Positions 47,010 to 57,053 are shown, numbered from the stretch's first letter. The stretch is 57,450 nt of DNA from Kluyvera sichuanensis (GCF_014218705.1 NZ_JABBJF010000031.1:1-57450); one strand, 5' to 3'. Numbers and translations: made by a program. Notes: a model not told the origin generated them from the letters alone.

Positions 47010-47134
47010 CCGAATATCCTCTCTAACCGCTAAGAATTAACTAGAGACAATGTTAATTCAGGAGCAGCAAGCGAGCGACAAATATTGCCCCCAAAAGATG
47101 TGCGCAGGCTGGCGCAACGCGGTGAGCGTTTTAT

Positions 47135-47150
47135 TATGAATTACGTCACA
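47135..47150. promoter_or_regulatory. Candidate CRP site upstream of the PTS operon
   Basis: TATGA-N6-TCACA on the plus strand, so TGTGA-N6-TCATA in the direction of the operon: 9 of 10 half-site bases match the CRP consensus. It is 126 bases before the IIA start. Catabolite control of a sugar PTS operon would be expected. No convincing -35/-10 pair was found downstream of it. Confidence 0.5.
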
Positions 47151-47215
47151 TTTTTATCGTTGAGATTCGTTGGCAGCGAAATAATTTGGCGGGTTACGAC
47201 AAATAAAAAGGAGAT

Positions 47216-47245
47216 CGGGAGATAATCCACACAGATTATCTCCCG
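47216..47245. terminator. Hairpin after ilvA, probable operon terminator
   Basis: CGGGAGATAATC-CACACA-GATTATCTCCCG is a perfect 12-bp stem starting 12 bases after the ilvA stop. On the minus strand TTTTT follows 8 bases after the stem, so it is either a slightly irregular terminator or an mRNA 3'-end stabiliser. Confidence 0.65.
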
Positions 47246-47256
47246 TTAAGCGGCAC

Positions 47257-48801
47257 TTAGCCCGCAAGGAAGAAGCGGAACGCAGGGTTATTGGTCTCGT
47301 TATGACAATCGTAACCCAGTTCGTTGAGTCGGGTTTCAAAGTCCGGCTCGTTCTCGCCAAGCTCAAATGCAGCCAGTACGCGACCATAGTCAGTGCCGTG
47401 GCTGCGGTAGTGGAACAGAGAGATATTCCAGTGCGTGCCTAAGGTGTGCAGGAACTTCAGCAACGCGCCCGGAGATTCCGGGAACTCAAAGCTGTAAAGG
47501 CGTTCCTGTAGCGGCTTAGACGGACGACCACCGACCATATAGCGTACGTGCAGCTTCGCCATCTCATCATCGGAGAGATCCACCACGCTGTAGCCGCCCT
47601 CGTTGAGCAACTGCAGGATCTCTTTACGCTCTTCCAGACCCCGGCTCAGACGAACACCAACAAAAATGCAGGCATTTTTCGCATCGGCGAAACGGTAGTT
47701 GAACTCGGTAACCGAACGCCCGCCCAGCAGCTGACAGAACTTCAGGAAGCTGCCCTTCTCTTCTGGAATCGTCACCGCCAGCAGCGCTTCACGCTGTTCC
47801 CCCAGCTCGCAGCGTTCAGAAACATAGCGCAGGCCGTGGAAGTTAACGTTCGCACCGGACAGCACGTGCGCCAGGCGTTCGCCGCGAATGTTGTGCTGGG
47901 CGATGTATTTTTTCATGCCTGCCAGCGCCAGCGCCCCGGAAGGCTCCGCCACCGCACGCACATCTTCGAACAGGTCTTTCATCGCCGCGCAGATAGCATC
48001 GCTATCGACGGTGACGATATCGTCGAGATACTCCTGACACAGGCGGAAAGTTTCATCACCGATGCGCTTCACCGCCACGCCTTCAGCGAAGAGACCCACA
48101 CGCGGCAGGTCAACCGGATGACCGGCATCCAGCGCCGCTTTCAGGCAGGCAGAATCTTCGGCTTCTACCGCAATGACCTTGATTTGCGGCATCAGTTGCT
48201 TAATCAGCACCGCCACGCCCGCCGCCAGACCACCACCGCCAACCGGCACAAACACGCGGTCGAGGTGAGCGTCTTGTTGCAACAATTCCAGCGCCAGCGT
48301 GCCCTGCCCGGCAATTACCATCGGGTGATCGAAAGGCGGAACCCAGGTGAAACCCTGCTGCTGCGCCAGCTCAATGGCTTTGGCTTTCGCTTCGTCAAAG
48401 TTCGCGCCGTGCAGCAGCACTTCGCCGCCAAAACCGCGTACGGCATCGACTTTGATGTCGGCGGTCGCAACCGGCATGACGATAAGCGATTTCAGGCCAA
48501 GCCGGGCAGATGAGAACGCCACGCCCTGCGCATGGTTGCCCGCGGATGCGGTGATCACGCCATGCGATTTCTGCTCGGCCGTCAGGCCCGCCATCATCGC
48601 GTAGGCCCCGCGCAGCTTAAAGCTGTGCACCGGTTGGCGGTCTTCGCGCTTCACCAGAATCACGTTATCGAGGCGCGAAGAGATCTTTTCCATTTTCTGC
48701 AGCGGCGTCACCTGCACCGCTTCATAGACCGGTGCGCGTAGCACCGCTCTGAGATACTCGGCCCCCTCAGGGGAGCCGGATAGGGGTTGTGAATCTGCCA
48801 T
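47257..48801 (-). CDS. ilvA: Threonine ammonia-lyase (biosynthetic threonine deaminase) IlvA
   Basis: PLP enzyme producing 2-oxobutanoate from threonine, first committed step to isoleucine, inhibited by isoleucine and activated by valine. 514 residues as in E. coli. The Schiff-base Lys is in PVHSFKLRGAYAM near residue 62, the PLP phosphate loop is VGGGGLAAG, and two ACT-like regulatory domains occupy the C-terminal 190 residues. Last gene of ilvGMEDA; starts 2 bases after the ilvD stop. Confidence 0.96.
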   Translation of the reverse strand: MADSQPLSGSPEGAEYLRAVLRAPVYEAVQVTPLQKMEKISSRLDNVILVKREDRQPVHSFKLRGAYAMMAGLTAEQKSHGVITASAGNHAQGVAFSSARLGLKSLIVMPVATADIKVDAVRGFGGEVLLHGANFDEAKAKAIELAQQQGFTWVPPFDHPMVIAGQGTLALELLQQDAHLDRVFVPVGGGGLAAGVAVLIKQLMPQIKVIAVEAEDSACLKAALDAGHPVDLPRVGLFAEGVAVKRIGDETFRLCQEYLDDIVTVDSDAICAAMKDLFEDVRAVAEPSGALALAGMKKYIAQHNIRGERLAHVLSGANVNFHGLRYVSERCELGEQREALLAVTIPEEKGSFLKFCQLLGGRSVTEFNYRFADAKNACIFVGVRLSRGLEERKEILQLLNEGGYSVVDLSDDEMAKLHVRYMVGGRPSKPLQERLYSFEFPESPGALLKFLHTLGTHWNISLFHYRSHGTDYGRVLAAFELGENEPDFETRLNELGYDCHNETNNPAFRFFLAG

Positions 48802-48803
48802 GA

Positions 48804-50654
48804 TTAGCCACCCAGTTTCGATTTATCACGTACGGCGCCTTTGTCGGCGCTGGTTGCCAGGCTAGCGTAAGCGCGAAGGGCGAAGGAAACCTGACGCTCA
48901 CGATTTTTCGGCGTCCACGCCTGGTCGCCACGGGCTTCCTGCGCTTCACGACGTGCGGCGATTTCCGCGTCGCTCAGCTGCAGCTGAATACCACGGTTCG
49001 GGATATCGATAGCAATCATGTCGCCATCTTCGATGATCGCGATATTGCCGCCGCTTGCCGCTTCTGGAGAAACGTGGCCGATAGAGAGGCCAGAGGTACC
49101 GCCGGAGAAACGACCATCGGTGATCAGGGCGCAGGCTTTGCCGAGACCCATCGATTTCAGGAAGGTGGTTGGGTAGAGCATTTCCTGCATGCCCGGCCCG
49201 CCTTTCGGCCCTTCGTAGCGAATGACCACCACGTCGCCTGCGACAACTTTGCCGCCGAGGATGGCTTCTACCGCGTCATCCTGGCTTTCGTACACTTTTG
49301 CCGGGCCGGTGAATTTGAGGATGCTGTCATCCACGCCTGCGGTTTTTACGATACAGCCGTTTTCCGCAAAGTTACCGTACAGCACGGCCAGGCCGCCGTC
49401 TTTGCTGTAGGCGTGTTCCAGAGAACGGATACAGCCTTCGGCGCGGTCATCGTCCAGCGTATCCCAGCGACAATCCTGCGAGAACGCCTGTGTGGTACGG
49501 ATACCGGCCGGGCCTGCACGGAACATTTTCTTGACCGCTTCGTCCTGGGTAAGAGTGATGTCGTACTGCTCCAGCGTCTGCGGCAGGGAGAGACCGAGAA
49601 CGTTTTTCACGTCGCGGTTCAGCAGGCCTGCACGGTCCAGCTCACCGAGGATCCCCAGCACGCCGCCGGCGCGGTGCACATCTTCCATATGGTATTTCTG
49701 GGTACTTGGCGCCACTTTACACAGCTGCGGTACCTTGCGGGACAGCTTGTCGATATCACTCATGGTGAAGTCAATTTCGGCTTCCTGTGCCGCCGCCAGC
49801 AGGTGCAGAACGGTGTTGGTGGAGCCGCCCATGGCGATATCCAGCGTCATGGCGTTCTCAAACGCTTCTTTGCACGCGATGTTGCGCGGCAGCGCGGATA
49901 CATCATCCTGCTCGTAGTAGCGTTTGGTCAGCTCAACGATGCGCTGGCCCGCAGTGAGGAACAGTGCTTTGCGGTCAGCGTGGGTAGCCAGCAGCGAGCC
50001 GTTACCCGGCTGAGACAGACCCAGTGCTTCAGTCAGGCAGTTCATCGAGTTGGCGGTGAACATGCCGGAACAGGAGCCGCAGGTTGGGCAGGCAGAACGT
50101 TCAACCTGTTCGCTTTGTGAGTCAGAGACTTTCGGGTCCGCGCCCTGAATCATCGCATCGACCAGGTCGAGCTTAATGATTTTGTCAGAGAGCTTGGTTT
50201 TTCCGGCTTCCATCGGGCCGCCGGAAACGAAGATAACCGGAATGTTCAGGCGCAGAGAGGCCATCAACATCCCCGGGGTGATTTTGTCGCAGTTGGAGAT
50301 ACAGACCATCGCATCGGCGCAGTGGGCGTTCACCATGTACTCAACGGAGTCAGCGATCAGCTCGCGGGACGGCAGTGAATAAAGCATGCCGCCATGGCCC
50401 ATAGCGATACCATCATCCACCGCAATGGTATTGAACTCTTTAGCAACGCCGCCGGAGGCTTCGATCTGCTCAGCAACCAGTTTACCGAGGTCGCGCAGGT
50501 GAACGTGGCCCGGCACGAACTGGGTAAACGAGTTTACGACAGCAATAATCGGTTTACCGAAGTCATCATCGGTCATCCCGGTGGCGCGCCACAGTGCGCG
50601 GGCGCCCGCCATATTGCGGCCGTGAGTGGTGGTGGCGGAACGGTATTTAGGCAT
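48804..50654 (-). CDS. ilvD: Dihydroxy-acid dehydratase IlvD
   Basis: Iron-sulfur dehydratase of the third common step in valine and isoleucine synthesis. 616 residues, the E. coli length. The IlvD/Edd signatures [20 protein letters not shown] and [11 protein letters not shown] are present, and the cluster cysteines fall in SNCDK and [14 protein letters not shown]. Oxidant-sensitive in the family. Follows ilvE after a 65-base gap. Confidence 0.96.
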   Translation of the reverse strand: MPKYRSATTTHGRNMAGARALWRATGMTDDDFGKPIIAVVNSFTQFVPGHVHLRDLGKLVAEQIEASGGVAKEFNTIAVDDGIAMGHGGMLYSLPSRELIADSVEYMVNAHCADAMVCISNCDKITPGMLMASLRLNIPVIFVSGGPMEAGKTKLSDKIIKLDLVDAMIQGADPKVSDSQSEQVERSACPTCGSCSGMFTANSMNCLTEALGLSQPGNGSLLATHADRKALFLTAGQRIVELTKRYYEQDDVSALPRNIACKEAFENAMTLDIAMGGSTNTVLHLLAAAQEAEIDFTMSDIDKLSRKVPQLCKVAPSTQKYHMEDVHRAGGVLGILGELDRAGLLNRDVKNVLGLSLPQTLEQYDITLTQDEAVKKMFRAGPAGIRTTQAFSQDCRWDTLDDDRAEGCIRSLEHAYSKDGGLAVLYGNFAENGCIVKTAGVDDSILKFTGPAKVYESQDDAVEAILGGKVVAGDVVVIRYEGPKGGPGMQEMLYPTTFLKSMGLGKACALITDGRFSGGTSGLSIGHVSPEAASGGNIAIIEDGDMIAIDIPNRGIQLQLSDAEIAARREAQEARGDQAWTPKNRERQVSFALRAYASLATSADKGAVRDKSKLGG

Positions 50655-50719
50655 GCTTTAGTACTCCCAGTCTTTATCTTGTTAAATGGGGTGTTGCGTG
50701 ACACCCCATCTTTTTATGC

Positions 50720-51649
50720 TTATGGATTAACCTGATCCAACCAACCCCATTTATCTTCGGTTTCACCGGTAAAGAGGCCAAAGAATGCTTGCTGAACGCG
50801 CTTGGTGACCGGGCCACAGCGACCTTCACCAACCTGGATGCCGTCAACGCTACGCACCGGCGTGATTTCAGCGGCGGTACCGGACATGAATACTTCATCT
50901 GCAAGGTACAGGGATTCGCGAGACAGCACCTGCTCGCGCACTTCAATACCGAGGTCTTTCGCCAGCTTGATGATGGCGTCACGGGTGATACCCGGCAGCG
51001 CGGACGAGGTGAACGGAGGGGTAAAGATCACACCATCTTTCACTTCAAACAGGTTTTCGCCCGCACCTTCAGACAGGTAGCCGTTCACGTCCAGAGCGAT
51101 ACCTTCCTGATAGCCGTGGCGGCGCGCTTCGCTGCCCACCAACAGTGAGGAAAGATAGTTACCGCCCGCTTTTGCCGCCGTTGGGATGGTGTTCGGTGCG
51201 GCACGGTTCCAGGAAGAGACCATGGCATCGATCCCCTGATCCAGCGCTTCTGCGCCCAGGTATGCTCCCCATGGGAACGCCGCGATGATCACGTCAGTGG
51301 TGTAGCCGTCCGGCGGGTTAACGCCCATGCCCACGTCGCCGACGAAGACCAGCGGACGAATATAGGCGCTGGTCAGGTTATTTTTGCGCAGCACTTCGCG
51401 GCAGGCTTCCATCAGCTCGTCAACGCTCTGAGAAACCGGGAAACGGTAGATTTTGGCGGAGTCACGCAGGCGCTGCATGTGCTCGCGGTGGCGGAATACA
51501 ACTGGGCCTTTATGGGAGTCGTAGCAGCGGATGCCTTCAAATACGGAGGTACCGTAGTGCAGCGCGTGGGACATGACGTGTACTTTCGCATCTTCCCAAC
51601 GCACCATCTCACCGTTGAACCAAATGTAATCCGCTTTTTTCGTCGTCAT
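50720..51649 (-). CDS. ilvE: Branched-chain amino acid aminotransferase IlvE
   Basis: Fold-type IV PLP aminotransferase giving valine, isoleucine and leucine from their keto acids. 309 residues from the ATG at 51649, matching E. coli MTTKKADYIWFNGEMVRWED; the longer frame to 51703 reads back into ilvM. Class IV signature EGAGENLFEVKDGVIFTPP is present. GGAAGAG ribosome site; 17 bases after the ilvM stop. Confidence 0.96.
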   Translation of the reverse strand: MTTKKADYIWFNGEMVRWEDAKVHVMSHALHYGTSVFEGIRCYDSHKGPVVFRHREHMQRLRDSAKIYRFPVSQSVDELMEACREVLRKNNLTSAYIRPLVFVGDVGMGVNPPDGYTTDVIIAAFPWGAYLGAEALDQGIDAMVSSWNRAAPNTIPTAAKAGGNYLSSLLVGSEARRHGYQEGIALDVNGYLSEGAGENLFEVKDGVIFTPPFTSSALPGITRDAIIKLAKDLGIEVREQVLSRESLYLADEVFMSGTAAEITPVRSVDGIQVGEGRCGPVTKRVQQAFFGLFTGETEDKWGWLDQVNP

Positions 51650-51666
51650 TTCTCTTCCTATTGCGC

Positions 51667-51933
51667 TCAGGCGCGAATCTGTTGTTGTGATGTGCTTGTA
51701 CATTGCTGAACGGCAACCGAGGCCACGTCCACCAGTTTATTTAATTGACTAAACAGTAAGTCGACTGACCGTGGGCTGGCAACGGTCAGTTCAATATTTA
51801 TGTTCTGTGCATCACTAGCCGTTTCCATATTCATCGAGCAAATCTGAAAGCCGCGATGGCGAACCACACGTAAGACGCGTTCTAAGGTTTCCGGGTTGAA
51901 GCGGGCCTGCACGTTGACCTGATGTTGCATCAT
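51667..51933 (-). CDS. ilvM: Acetolactate synthase II small subunit IlvM
   Basis: Regulatory ACT-domain subunit of AHAS II; 88 residues, one more than E. coli. [20 protein letters not shown] and [20 protein letters not shown] are recognisable. Its ATG overlaps the ilvG stop as ATGA, giving one-to-one coupling of the two subunits. AHAS II is the valine-resistant isozyme. Confidence 0.95.
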   Translation of the reverse strand: MMQHQVNVQARFNPETLERVLRVVRHRGFQICSMNMETASDAQNINIELTVASPRSVDLLFSQLNKLVDVASVAVQQCTSTSQQQIRA

Positions 51934-53576
51934 GATAATTTCTCCAGCATTTGTGAGTTACTGGCGCCAGGTGGCACCAGTGGCCAGACATTCTCAAGTT
52001 CGTCGATTGAGACATGAAGCAGGTACGGGCCTTCGCTTGCGAGCATGGTGTCGAGTGCCGCTTCTACCTGGTCTTTACGGGTGATGTGTTGGCCAGGAAT
52101 GCCGAAGGCGCTGGCCAGCGTGAGGAAATCGGGGTTATCGGTCAGGGTGGTTTCGCTATAACGTTCCTGGAAGAACAGCTGCTGCCATTGGCGAACCATC
52201 CCTAACCGCTGGTTATCGAGCAGTACGATCTTCAGCGGCAACTGCTTGCGTTTTACGGTGCCCAACTCTTGTACGTTCATCATGAAAGAGCCGTCACCGG
52301 AGATACAGATAACCGTATCGTTCGGGCGCGCGACCTGCGCACCAACGGCCGCCGGCAGACCGAAGCCCATCGTGCCTAAGCCGCTTGAGGTGATGAAGTT
52401 CTCCGGGCGGGTGTAGGTCATGTGTTGAGCGGACCACATCTGGTGCTGGCCAACGTCAGTCGTCACCACACTTTCCGCCGGTTTACGATCGGAGAGCTGC
52501 TTCAGCAGCAACGGCGCATAGATAGCCTCGCCCGGATGGTCGTAACGCCACTCATGCTCGGCGCGCATCGCCGCGTTATGTTCACACCAGGAGTCAATCG
52601 CCAGTGGCTGCTGCAGCGCGGGCAGCAGCGCATTCAGGTCGCCCTGCAGGGCAACATGCGCCTGGCGCAGTTTGTTCATTTCTGCCGGGTCGATATCCAT
52701 ATGGATAACTTTGGCATGCGGCGCGAAGGTGTTCAGCTTGCCGGTTACGCGGTCATCAAAGCGTGCGCCAACGGCGATCAGCAGATCACACTCTTGCACC
52801 GCCAGGTTCGCCGCTTTGGTACCGTGCATACCCAGCATACCGAGATAGTACGGATAATCCGCAGGCACGGCACCCAGGCCTTTCAGCGTGCAGGTCGCGG
52901 GCATGTTCGTGACCGCCATAAACTCACGCAGCGCGGGAACCGCCTGCGCCATCCCTACGCCGCCGCCGACGTACAGCATTGGCTTCTGCGATTCGGCCAG
53001 CATCTGCTGCGCCTGCGCCATTTCGCTATACGGGAAACTGTCGTCGCTTTCTACGGTGGAGAAGTACGGATCCAGATCGCCTTGTGCAATCTGAATATCT
53101 TTAGGGATATCAACCAGAACCGGGCCAGGACGACCTGAGTTTGCCACCTGGAAAGCTTCAGCGATTACACGCGGCAGCTCTTCCAGGGATTGCACCAGGA
53201 AACTGTGTTTGGTGCAGGCCAGCGACAAACCGAGGACGTCCACTTCCTGGAAGGCATCCGTACCGATAAACGGTGCGGCAACCTGGCCGGTGATGGCAAC
53301 AACAGGAACGGAATCGAGCAGCGCGTCCGCCAGGCCAGTGATCAGGTTGGTTGCTCCTGGGCCTGAAGTGGCGATACAGACGCCGGTTTTACCGGTAGAG
53401 CGGGCATAGCCGATGGCCGCCATCGCCGCGCCCTGCTCGTGTCGACACAGCAGATGCTCTACACCGCCGTCATACAGAGCGTCGTAAACGGGCATAATGG
53501 CACCACCTGGATACCCAAATACCGTTTCGACTCCCTGCGCTCGCAACGCATGTACCACCCACTGTGCGCCATTCAT
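51930..53576 (-). CDS. ilvG: Acetolactate synthase II large subunit IlvG (intact)
   Basis: Thiamine-diphosphate enzyme forming acetolactate and acetohydroxybutyrate. 548 residues, uninterrupted, unlike the frameshifted ilvG of E. coli K-12; valine resistance is therefore expected. The N-terminal catalytic Glu lies in [18 protein letters not shown], and the ThDP motif [29 protein letters not shown] follows near 420-450 (GDG to NN-type). Preceded by ilvL, the attenuator and ilvX. Confidence 0.96.
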   Translation of the reverse strand: MNGAQWVVHALRAQGVETVFGYPGGAIMPVYDALYDGGVEHLLCRHEQGAAMAAIGYARSTGKTGVCIATSGPGATNLITGLADALLDSVPVVAITGQVAAPFIGTDAFQEVDVLGLSLACTKHSFLVQSLEELPRVIAEAFQVANSGRPGPVLVDIPKDIQIAQGDLDPYFSTVESDDSFPYSEMAQAQQMLAESQKPMLYVGGGVGMAQAVPALREFMAVTNMPATCTLKGLGAVPADYPYYLGMLGMHGTKAANLAVQECDLLIAVGARFDDRVTGKLNTFAPHAKVIHMDIDPAEMNKLRQAHVALQGDLNALLPALQQPLAIDSWCEHNAAMRAEHEWRYDHPGEAIYAPLLLKQLSDRKPAESVVTTDVGQHQMWSAQHMTYTRPENFITSSGLGTMGFGLPAAVGAQVARPNDTVICISGDGSFMMNVQELGTVKRKQLPLKIVLLDNQRLGMVRQWQQLFFQERYSETTLTDNPDFLTLASAFGIPGQHITRKDQVEAALDTMLASEGPYLLHVSIDELENVWPLVPPGASNSQMLEKLS

Positions 53577-53578
53577 AG

Positions 53579-53629
53579 TTAGTTCCCCGCCTTAGATCGT
53601 AAGAAACAGAATTTTGTGCTACTCGACAT
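53579..53629 (-). CDS. ilvX: Small protein IlvX
   Basis: A 16-codon frame between the attenuator and ilv[18 protein letters not shown]. coli IlvX, whose expression as a small protein has been shown, is MNNSTKFCFSRFRTGN, so STKFCF and the GN end are kept. The ribosome site GAGGAG lies 6 bases upstream, stronger than that of most genes here. Its stop is 2 bases before the ilvG ATG. Function unknown; it may help load ribosomes for ilvG. Confidence 0.85.
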   Translation of the reverse strand: MSSSTKFCFLRSKAGN

Positions 53630-53660
53630 TCTCTGCTCCTCGTTATTGTTTTTTAGTCAT

Positions 53661-53693
53661 AAAAAAACCCCCGGACCTTTCGGTGCGGGGGTC
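53661..53693 (-). terminator. ilvGMEDA attenuator
   Basis: On the minus strand CCCCGCACC-GAAA-GGTCCGGGG followed by seven T, 23 bases after the ilvL stop. With the leader peptide it forms the classical attenuation control of the operon by charged branched-chain tRNAs. Confidence 0.92.
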
Positions 53694-53715
53694 TTAGTTC
53701 GTTAAGGCTTGATTT

Positions 53716-53814
53716 CTAAGCCTTTCCTCGTCCAAGTGCAGCCCCGCACGGTGGGATAATAATCACCACCACGCTAATCACGACCAGGCTAATCACTCGT
53801 AGAAGGGCTGTCAT
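53716..53814 (-). CDS. ilvL: ilv operon leader peptide IlvL
   Basis: 32 residues, MTALLRVISLVVISVVVIII then PPCGAALGRGKA, the same as E. coli IlvL as I know it. Of 32 residues, 15 are Ile, Val or Leu, so ribosome stalling when these tRNAs are uncharged prevents formation of the attenuator at 53661-53693. Confidence 0.96.
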   Translation of the reverse strand: MTALLRVISLVVISVVVIIIPPCGAALGRGKA

Positions 53815-54167
53815 TTTTGTCTATTCTTGCATCTTGTTCGAAGGAATACCTACAGAGTTACCACAGACATCACAAAAAGCACAAGTTTTTTTTATGACGC
53901 CATTGATTACCATGCTAAGGATTATTAGAAAAAGATTTGTTTTATATAGAAAAAATATGAAATGAAAATATTTCACCATCTGACGTCCGCCACCCACAAA
54001 AGCGGGTGTCACAGGGCGATTGCGTAAAAAAATGCGGGCGTGCTTCCGTGAAAAATGAAAATGCATGAAAAGTAGCAAAAATAGCAGGATAAGACGCGTA
54101 AATACGCGAAGTAACGGATTAATGCGACAATACGCCGATGCATAATGTCCTTCATCAGGGAGGAATT
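53815..54167. promoter_or_regulatory. ilvGMEDA promoter region and yifB upstream region
   Basis: 353 bases without a gene. On the minus strand TTGTGA (53875-53870) and TAGGTA (53852-53847) are spaced 17 bp and lie about 33 bases before ilvL; they are my best candidate for the main promoter. Beyond it, 53881-53970 is A/T rich. In E. coli an IHF site and a duplex-destabilised region upstream activate this promoter, and the AT-rich block occupies that place. An 85-codon minus-strand frame here was not accepted. Nothing distinctive was seen in 53990-54150 for yifB. Confidence 0.5.
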
Positions 54168-55688
54168 ATGTCACTATCCGTCGTCTATACGCGCGCAGCG
54201 CTCGGCGTGAATGCGCCACTTATTACCATTGAAGTCCATATCAGTCAGGGGCTGCCGGGGCTGGTGATGGTGGGTCTGCCGGAAACGACCGTCAAAGAGT
54301 CCCGGGATCGGGTTCGCAGCGCAATCATCAACAGCGGTTATACCTTTCCGGCGAAAAAGATCACCATCAACCTGGCGCCCGCCGACCTGCCGAAAGAAGG
54401 CGGTCGATATGATTTACCTATCGCTATTGCGCTCCTGGCAGCCTCTGAGCAGCTTAGCACCCAGAAACTGGGTCAATATGAGTTCGTAGGGGAATTGGCG
54501 CTTACAGGCGCGTTACGCGGCATTCCTGGGGCTATCTCTGCGGCAATGGAGGCCATCAGCGCCGGACGGCAGATAGTGCTTTCCGAAGACGATGCCCCAC
54601 TGGTTGGGCTGCTCGGCGGCAATGATTGCCTCATCGCCAGCCATCTTCTGGAGGTATGTGCGTTTCTGGAAGGGAAGCAGGAACTGCGGCTTCCACCAGT
54701 GGAGACGCCCGTCATTACCGAGACCGTTGACGACCTGAGCGAAGTCATCGGCCAGCAGCAGGGGAAGCGCGCGTTAGAGGTGACGGCTGCAGGCGGGCAT
54801 AATTTATTGCTGATTGGTCCACCGGGAACCGGGAAAACCATGCTCGCCTCGAGACTCAGGGGGCTACTGCCGCCGCTTAACGATCGCGAGGCGCTGGAAA
54901 GTGCAGCTATCATCAGTCTGGAAAATAGTCGCCGCGTGCAGGCAGAGTGGCGCTGTCGGCCTTTCCGCGCACCACACCATAGCGCGTCTTTAACCGCGAT
55001 GGTGGGCGGAGGATCAATACCTGCCCCTGGCGAGGTCTCGCTGGCCCATAACGGGATTCTGTTTCTGGATGAATTACCGGAGTTTGAACGCCGGGGGCTG
55101 GATGCATTACGGGAGCCTATCGAGTCGGGCAAGATCCATATTTCACGGACGCGCGCCAAAATCACCTACCCTGCTCGCTTCCAGCTTATTGCTGCCATGA
55201 ATCCCAGCCCGACCGGGCACTATGAGGGAAAACACAATCGCTGCACGCCAGAACAGACGCTGCGCTACCTCAATCGCCTGTCGGGGCCTTTCCTCGACCG
55301 TTTCGATTTATCGCTTGAGATCCCCATGCCTCCGCCAGGATTGCTGAGCCAGCCCGTCCGCCATGAAGAGAGTAGCCTGGAGGTACAGCGTCGCGTGATT
55401 GCTGCCCATCAGCGCCAGTTTTCCCGGCAGGGAAAGCTTAATGCCCATCTCGGTAGCGGCGAAGCAAGGGTACATTGTGTTCTCTGCGATGAGGATTCAC
55501 GCTGGCTGGAACAGACGCTCACGCAGCTGGGGCTTTCTATTCGGGCGTGGCAGCGGCTGCTTAAGGTTGCGCGTACGTTGGCCGACATGGAGGGCGTTGA
55601 CGCCATTGAGCGTCGACATTTGCAGGAAGCGTTGAGCTACCGAGGAATTGACCGCATGCTCAGCCACCTGCAAACCTTACTGCAATAA
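54168..55688 (+). CDS. yifB: AAA+ ATPase YifB (ComM/Mg-chelatase-like)
   Basis: 506 residues, as in E. coli. Lon-protease-like N-terminal domain (about 1-170), a Mg-chelatase-type AAA+ module with Walker A IGPPGTGKT and Walker B LFLDELPEF, and a C-terminal Mg-chelatase-like domain. In Vibrio and others the orthologue ComM is a helicase promoting branch migration during natural transformation; its role in Enterobacteriaceae is unclear. The start at 54168 is set by the strong AGGGAGG upstream; an ATG 10 codons earlier lacks one. Confidence 0.93.
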   Translation: MSLSVVYTRAALGVNAPLITIEVHISQGLPGLVMVGLPETTVKESRDRVRSAIINSGYTFPAKKITINLAPADLPKEGGRYDLPIAIALLAASEQLSTQKLGQYEFVGELALTGALRGIPGAISAAMEAISAGRQIVLSEDDAPLVGLLGGNDCLIASHLLEVCAFLEGKQELRLPPVETPVITETVDDLSEVIGQQQGKRALEVTAAGGHNLLLIGPPGTGKTMLASRLRGLLPPLNDREALESAAIISLENSRRVQAEWRCRPFRAPHHSASLTAMVGGGSIPAPGEVSLAHNGILFLDELPEFERRGLDALREPIESGKIHISRTRAKITYPARFQLIAAMNPSPTGHYEGKHNRCTPEQTLRYLNRLSGPFLDRFDLSLEIPMPPPGLLSQPVRHEESSLEVQRRVIAAHQRQFSRQGKLNAHLGSGEARVHCVLCDEDSRWLEQTLTQLGLSIRAWQRLLKVARTLADMEGVDAIERRHLQEALSYRGIDRMLSHLQTLLQ

Positions 55689-55709
55689 AAAAGGGGCCGG
55701 AGCCCCTTT
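55685..55709 (-). terminator. Terminator between yifB and maoP
   Basis: AAAGGGGC-CGGA-GCCCCTTT. On the minus strand it is followed by TTTTTT directly behind the maoP stop, so it serves maoP best; on the plus strand the tail is CTCTT, which is weaker for yifB. Confidence 0.8.
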
Positions 55710-55712
55710 CTC

Positions 55713-56051
55713 TTAGTCGTCGCTTTCAGTGTAGTCGTCAGCGCCTTCCATCTGTGGTTTACCACCAGACAGCGTATGGAAACGCTTAGGACGCTTAATG
55801 CGAGTCACATACTTGTGCCATACGCGTTCAGCTTCTGAAGCCGGTTCACGCTCACCGCGACATACCGCGACGAACTGGTGTTCCTCATCGGTTGCAGGCT
55901 CACGCTTGCCAAGATCGAGTTCGTTAAAGGCAAAGCCATAACGCTCCAGCAGCTGCGCCTCTTTGATGGTGAAGTCACCATGACGAGAGAACCCGCGCGG
56001 ATAATTTTTATTATCAAAAAAACGATTAGTCGTCGTAAAGCTTTCCGCCAT
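55713..56051 (-). CDS. maoP: Ori macrodomain protein MaoP
   Basis: 112-residue DNA-organising protein (formerly YifE), same length as E. coli. MaoP with its site maoS constrains the Ori macrodomain of the chromosome. Conserved segments are [33 protein letters not shown] and [18 protein letters not shown]. The acidic tail ADDYTESDD is kept. Divergent from hdfR; AGGAG lies 8 bases before the ATG. Confidence 0.95.
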   Translation of the reverse strand: MAESFTTTNRFFDNKNYPRGFSRHGDFTIKEAQLLERYGFAFNELDLGKREPATDEEHQFVAVCRGEREPASEAERVWHKYVTRIKRPKRFHTLSGGKPQMEGADDYTESDD

Positions 56052-56085
56052 CCTACACGCTCCTAATTCTTTGGCCGAGCTATTT

Positions 56086-56102
56086 ATGGCGCGGAGTATT
56101 AG
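56086..56102 (-). promoter_or_regulatory. maoS-like site upstream of maoP
   Basis: On the minus strand this 17-base stretch reads CTAATACTCCGCGCCAT, which to my recollection equals the 17-bp maoS sequence defined in E. coli in the maoP promoter region. It lies 34 bases before maoP, in the expected place. The exact reference sequence was recalled, not checked. Confidence 0.7.
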
Positions 56103-56169
56103 ATACGCTTGACAGAGTGTAAAACAAAAGATTTAAATCATTACGACAAAAAATTTTGCGGAGAAAGCT

Positions 56170-56988
56170 GTGGATACCGAATTGCTGAAAACTTTCCTCG
56201 AAGTGAGCAGAACTCGCCACTTCGGGCGAGCCGCAGAAGCGCTCTATCTGACACAATCTGCGGTGAGCTTTCGCATTCGTCAGTTAGAGAATCAGCTTGG
56301 CGTAAATTTATTTACCCGTCACCGCAATAACATACGGCTGACGGCTGCGGGAGAAAAGCTGCTGCCTTACGCCGAGACGCTGATGAGTACATGGCAGGCC
56401 GCGCGTAAGGAGGTCGCCAGTACCTCACGACATAACGAGTTTTCGATTGGCGCCAGCGCTTCGCTGTGGGAGTGCATGCTCAATGAGTGGCTAGGAAGGC
56501 TCTACCAGGCAGATGATGCCCTGCAGTTTGAAGCGCGAATTGCACAGCGGCAGTCGCTGGTGAAGCAGCTGCATGAGCGCCAGCTCGATCTGCTGATCAC
56601 TACCGAAACGCCGAAGATGGATGAATTTAGCAGCCAACTGCTGGGACATTTCACCCTTGAGCTGTTCTGTGCATCACCGGCCACCATCAAAGCCGATCTG
56701 AATTACCTTCGCCTTGAGTGGGGGGCAGATTTTCAGCAGCATGAAACCGGGCTTATCGCCAGTGATGACATTCCGTTATTAACCACCAGTTCGGCTAGCC
56801 TGGCCTATCGACAGCTGCTGCCGTTGAAAGGCTGTACCTGGTTGCCAACGTCATGGGCTCAGGAGCAAAACGGTATATATCCGGTTGCGGATGGTTCATC
56901 AATTTCGCGGCCTTTATACGCGATCTGGCTGCAAAATAGCGACAAACAGGCGCAAATTCGCGACATACTGAAAAACAACGTTTTTTAA
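56170..56988 (+). CDS. hdfR: LysR-type regulator HdfR
   Basis: LysR-family repressor of flhDC (flagella) and activator of gltBD in E. coli, itself repressed by H-NS. 272 residues, seven shorter than E. coli, with a changed C-terminus. N-terminal [24 protein letters not shown] at 9-29 and [17 protein letters not shown] are typical. The start is GTG at 56170 behind GGAG. Divergent from maoP, convergent with the rRNA operon end. Confidence 0.93.
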   Translation: MDTELLKTFLEVSRTRHFGRAAEALYLTQSAVSFRIRQLENQLGVNLFTRHRNNIRLTAAGEKLLPYAETLMSTWQAARKEVASTSRHNEFSIGASASLWECMLNEWLGRLYQADDALQFEARIAQRQSLVKQLHERQLDLLITTETPKMDEFSSQLLGHFTLELFCASPATIKADLNYLRLEWGADFQQHETGLIASDDIPLLTTSSASLAYRQLLPLKGCTWLPTSWAQEQNGIYPVADGSSISRPLYAIWLQNSDKQAQIRDILKNNVF

Positions 56989-57053
56989 TAAGCAGGAAAT
57001 AATGAGCGGCCCGGAGTGAACAGCGACGGGTCTTTAGAAAGGCAAATTTTGGG

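Noticed and set aside
53821..54078. An 85-codon minus-strand open frame upstream of ilvL
   Set aside because: Covers the ilv promoter region and its AT-rich upstream block; no homology that I recognise and no need for a gene there.
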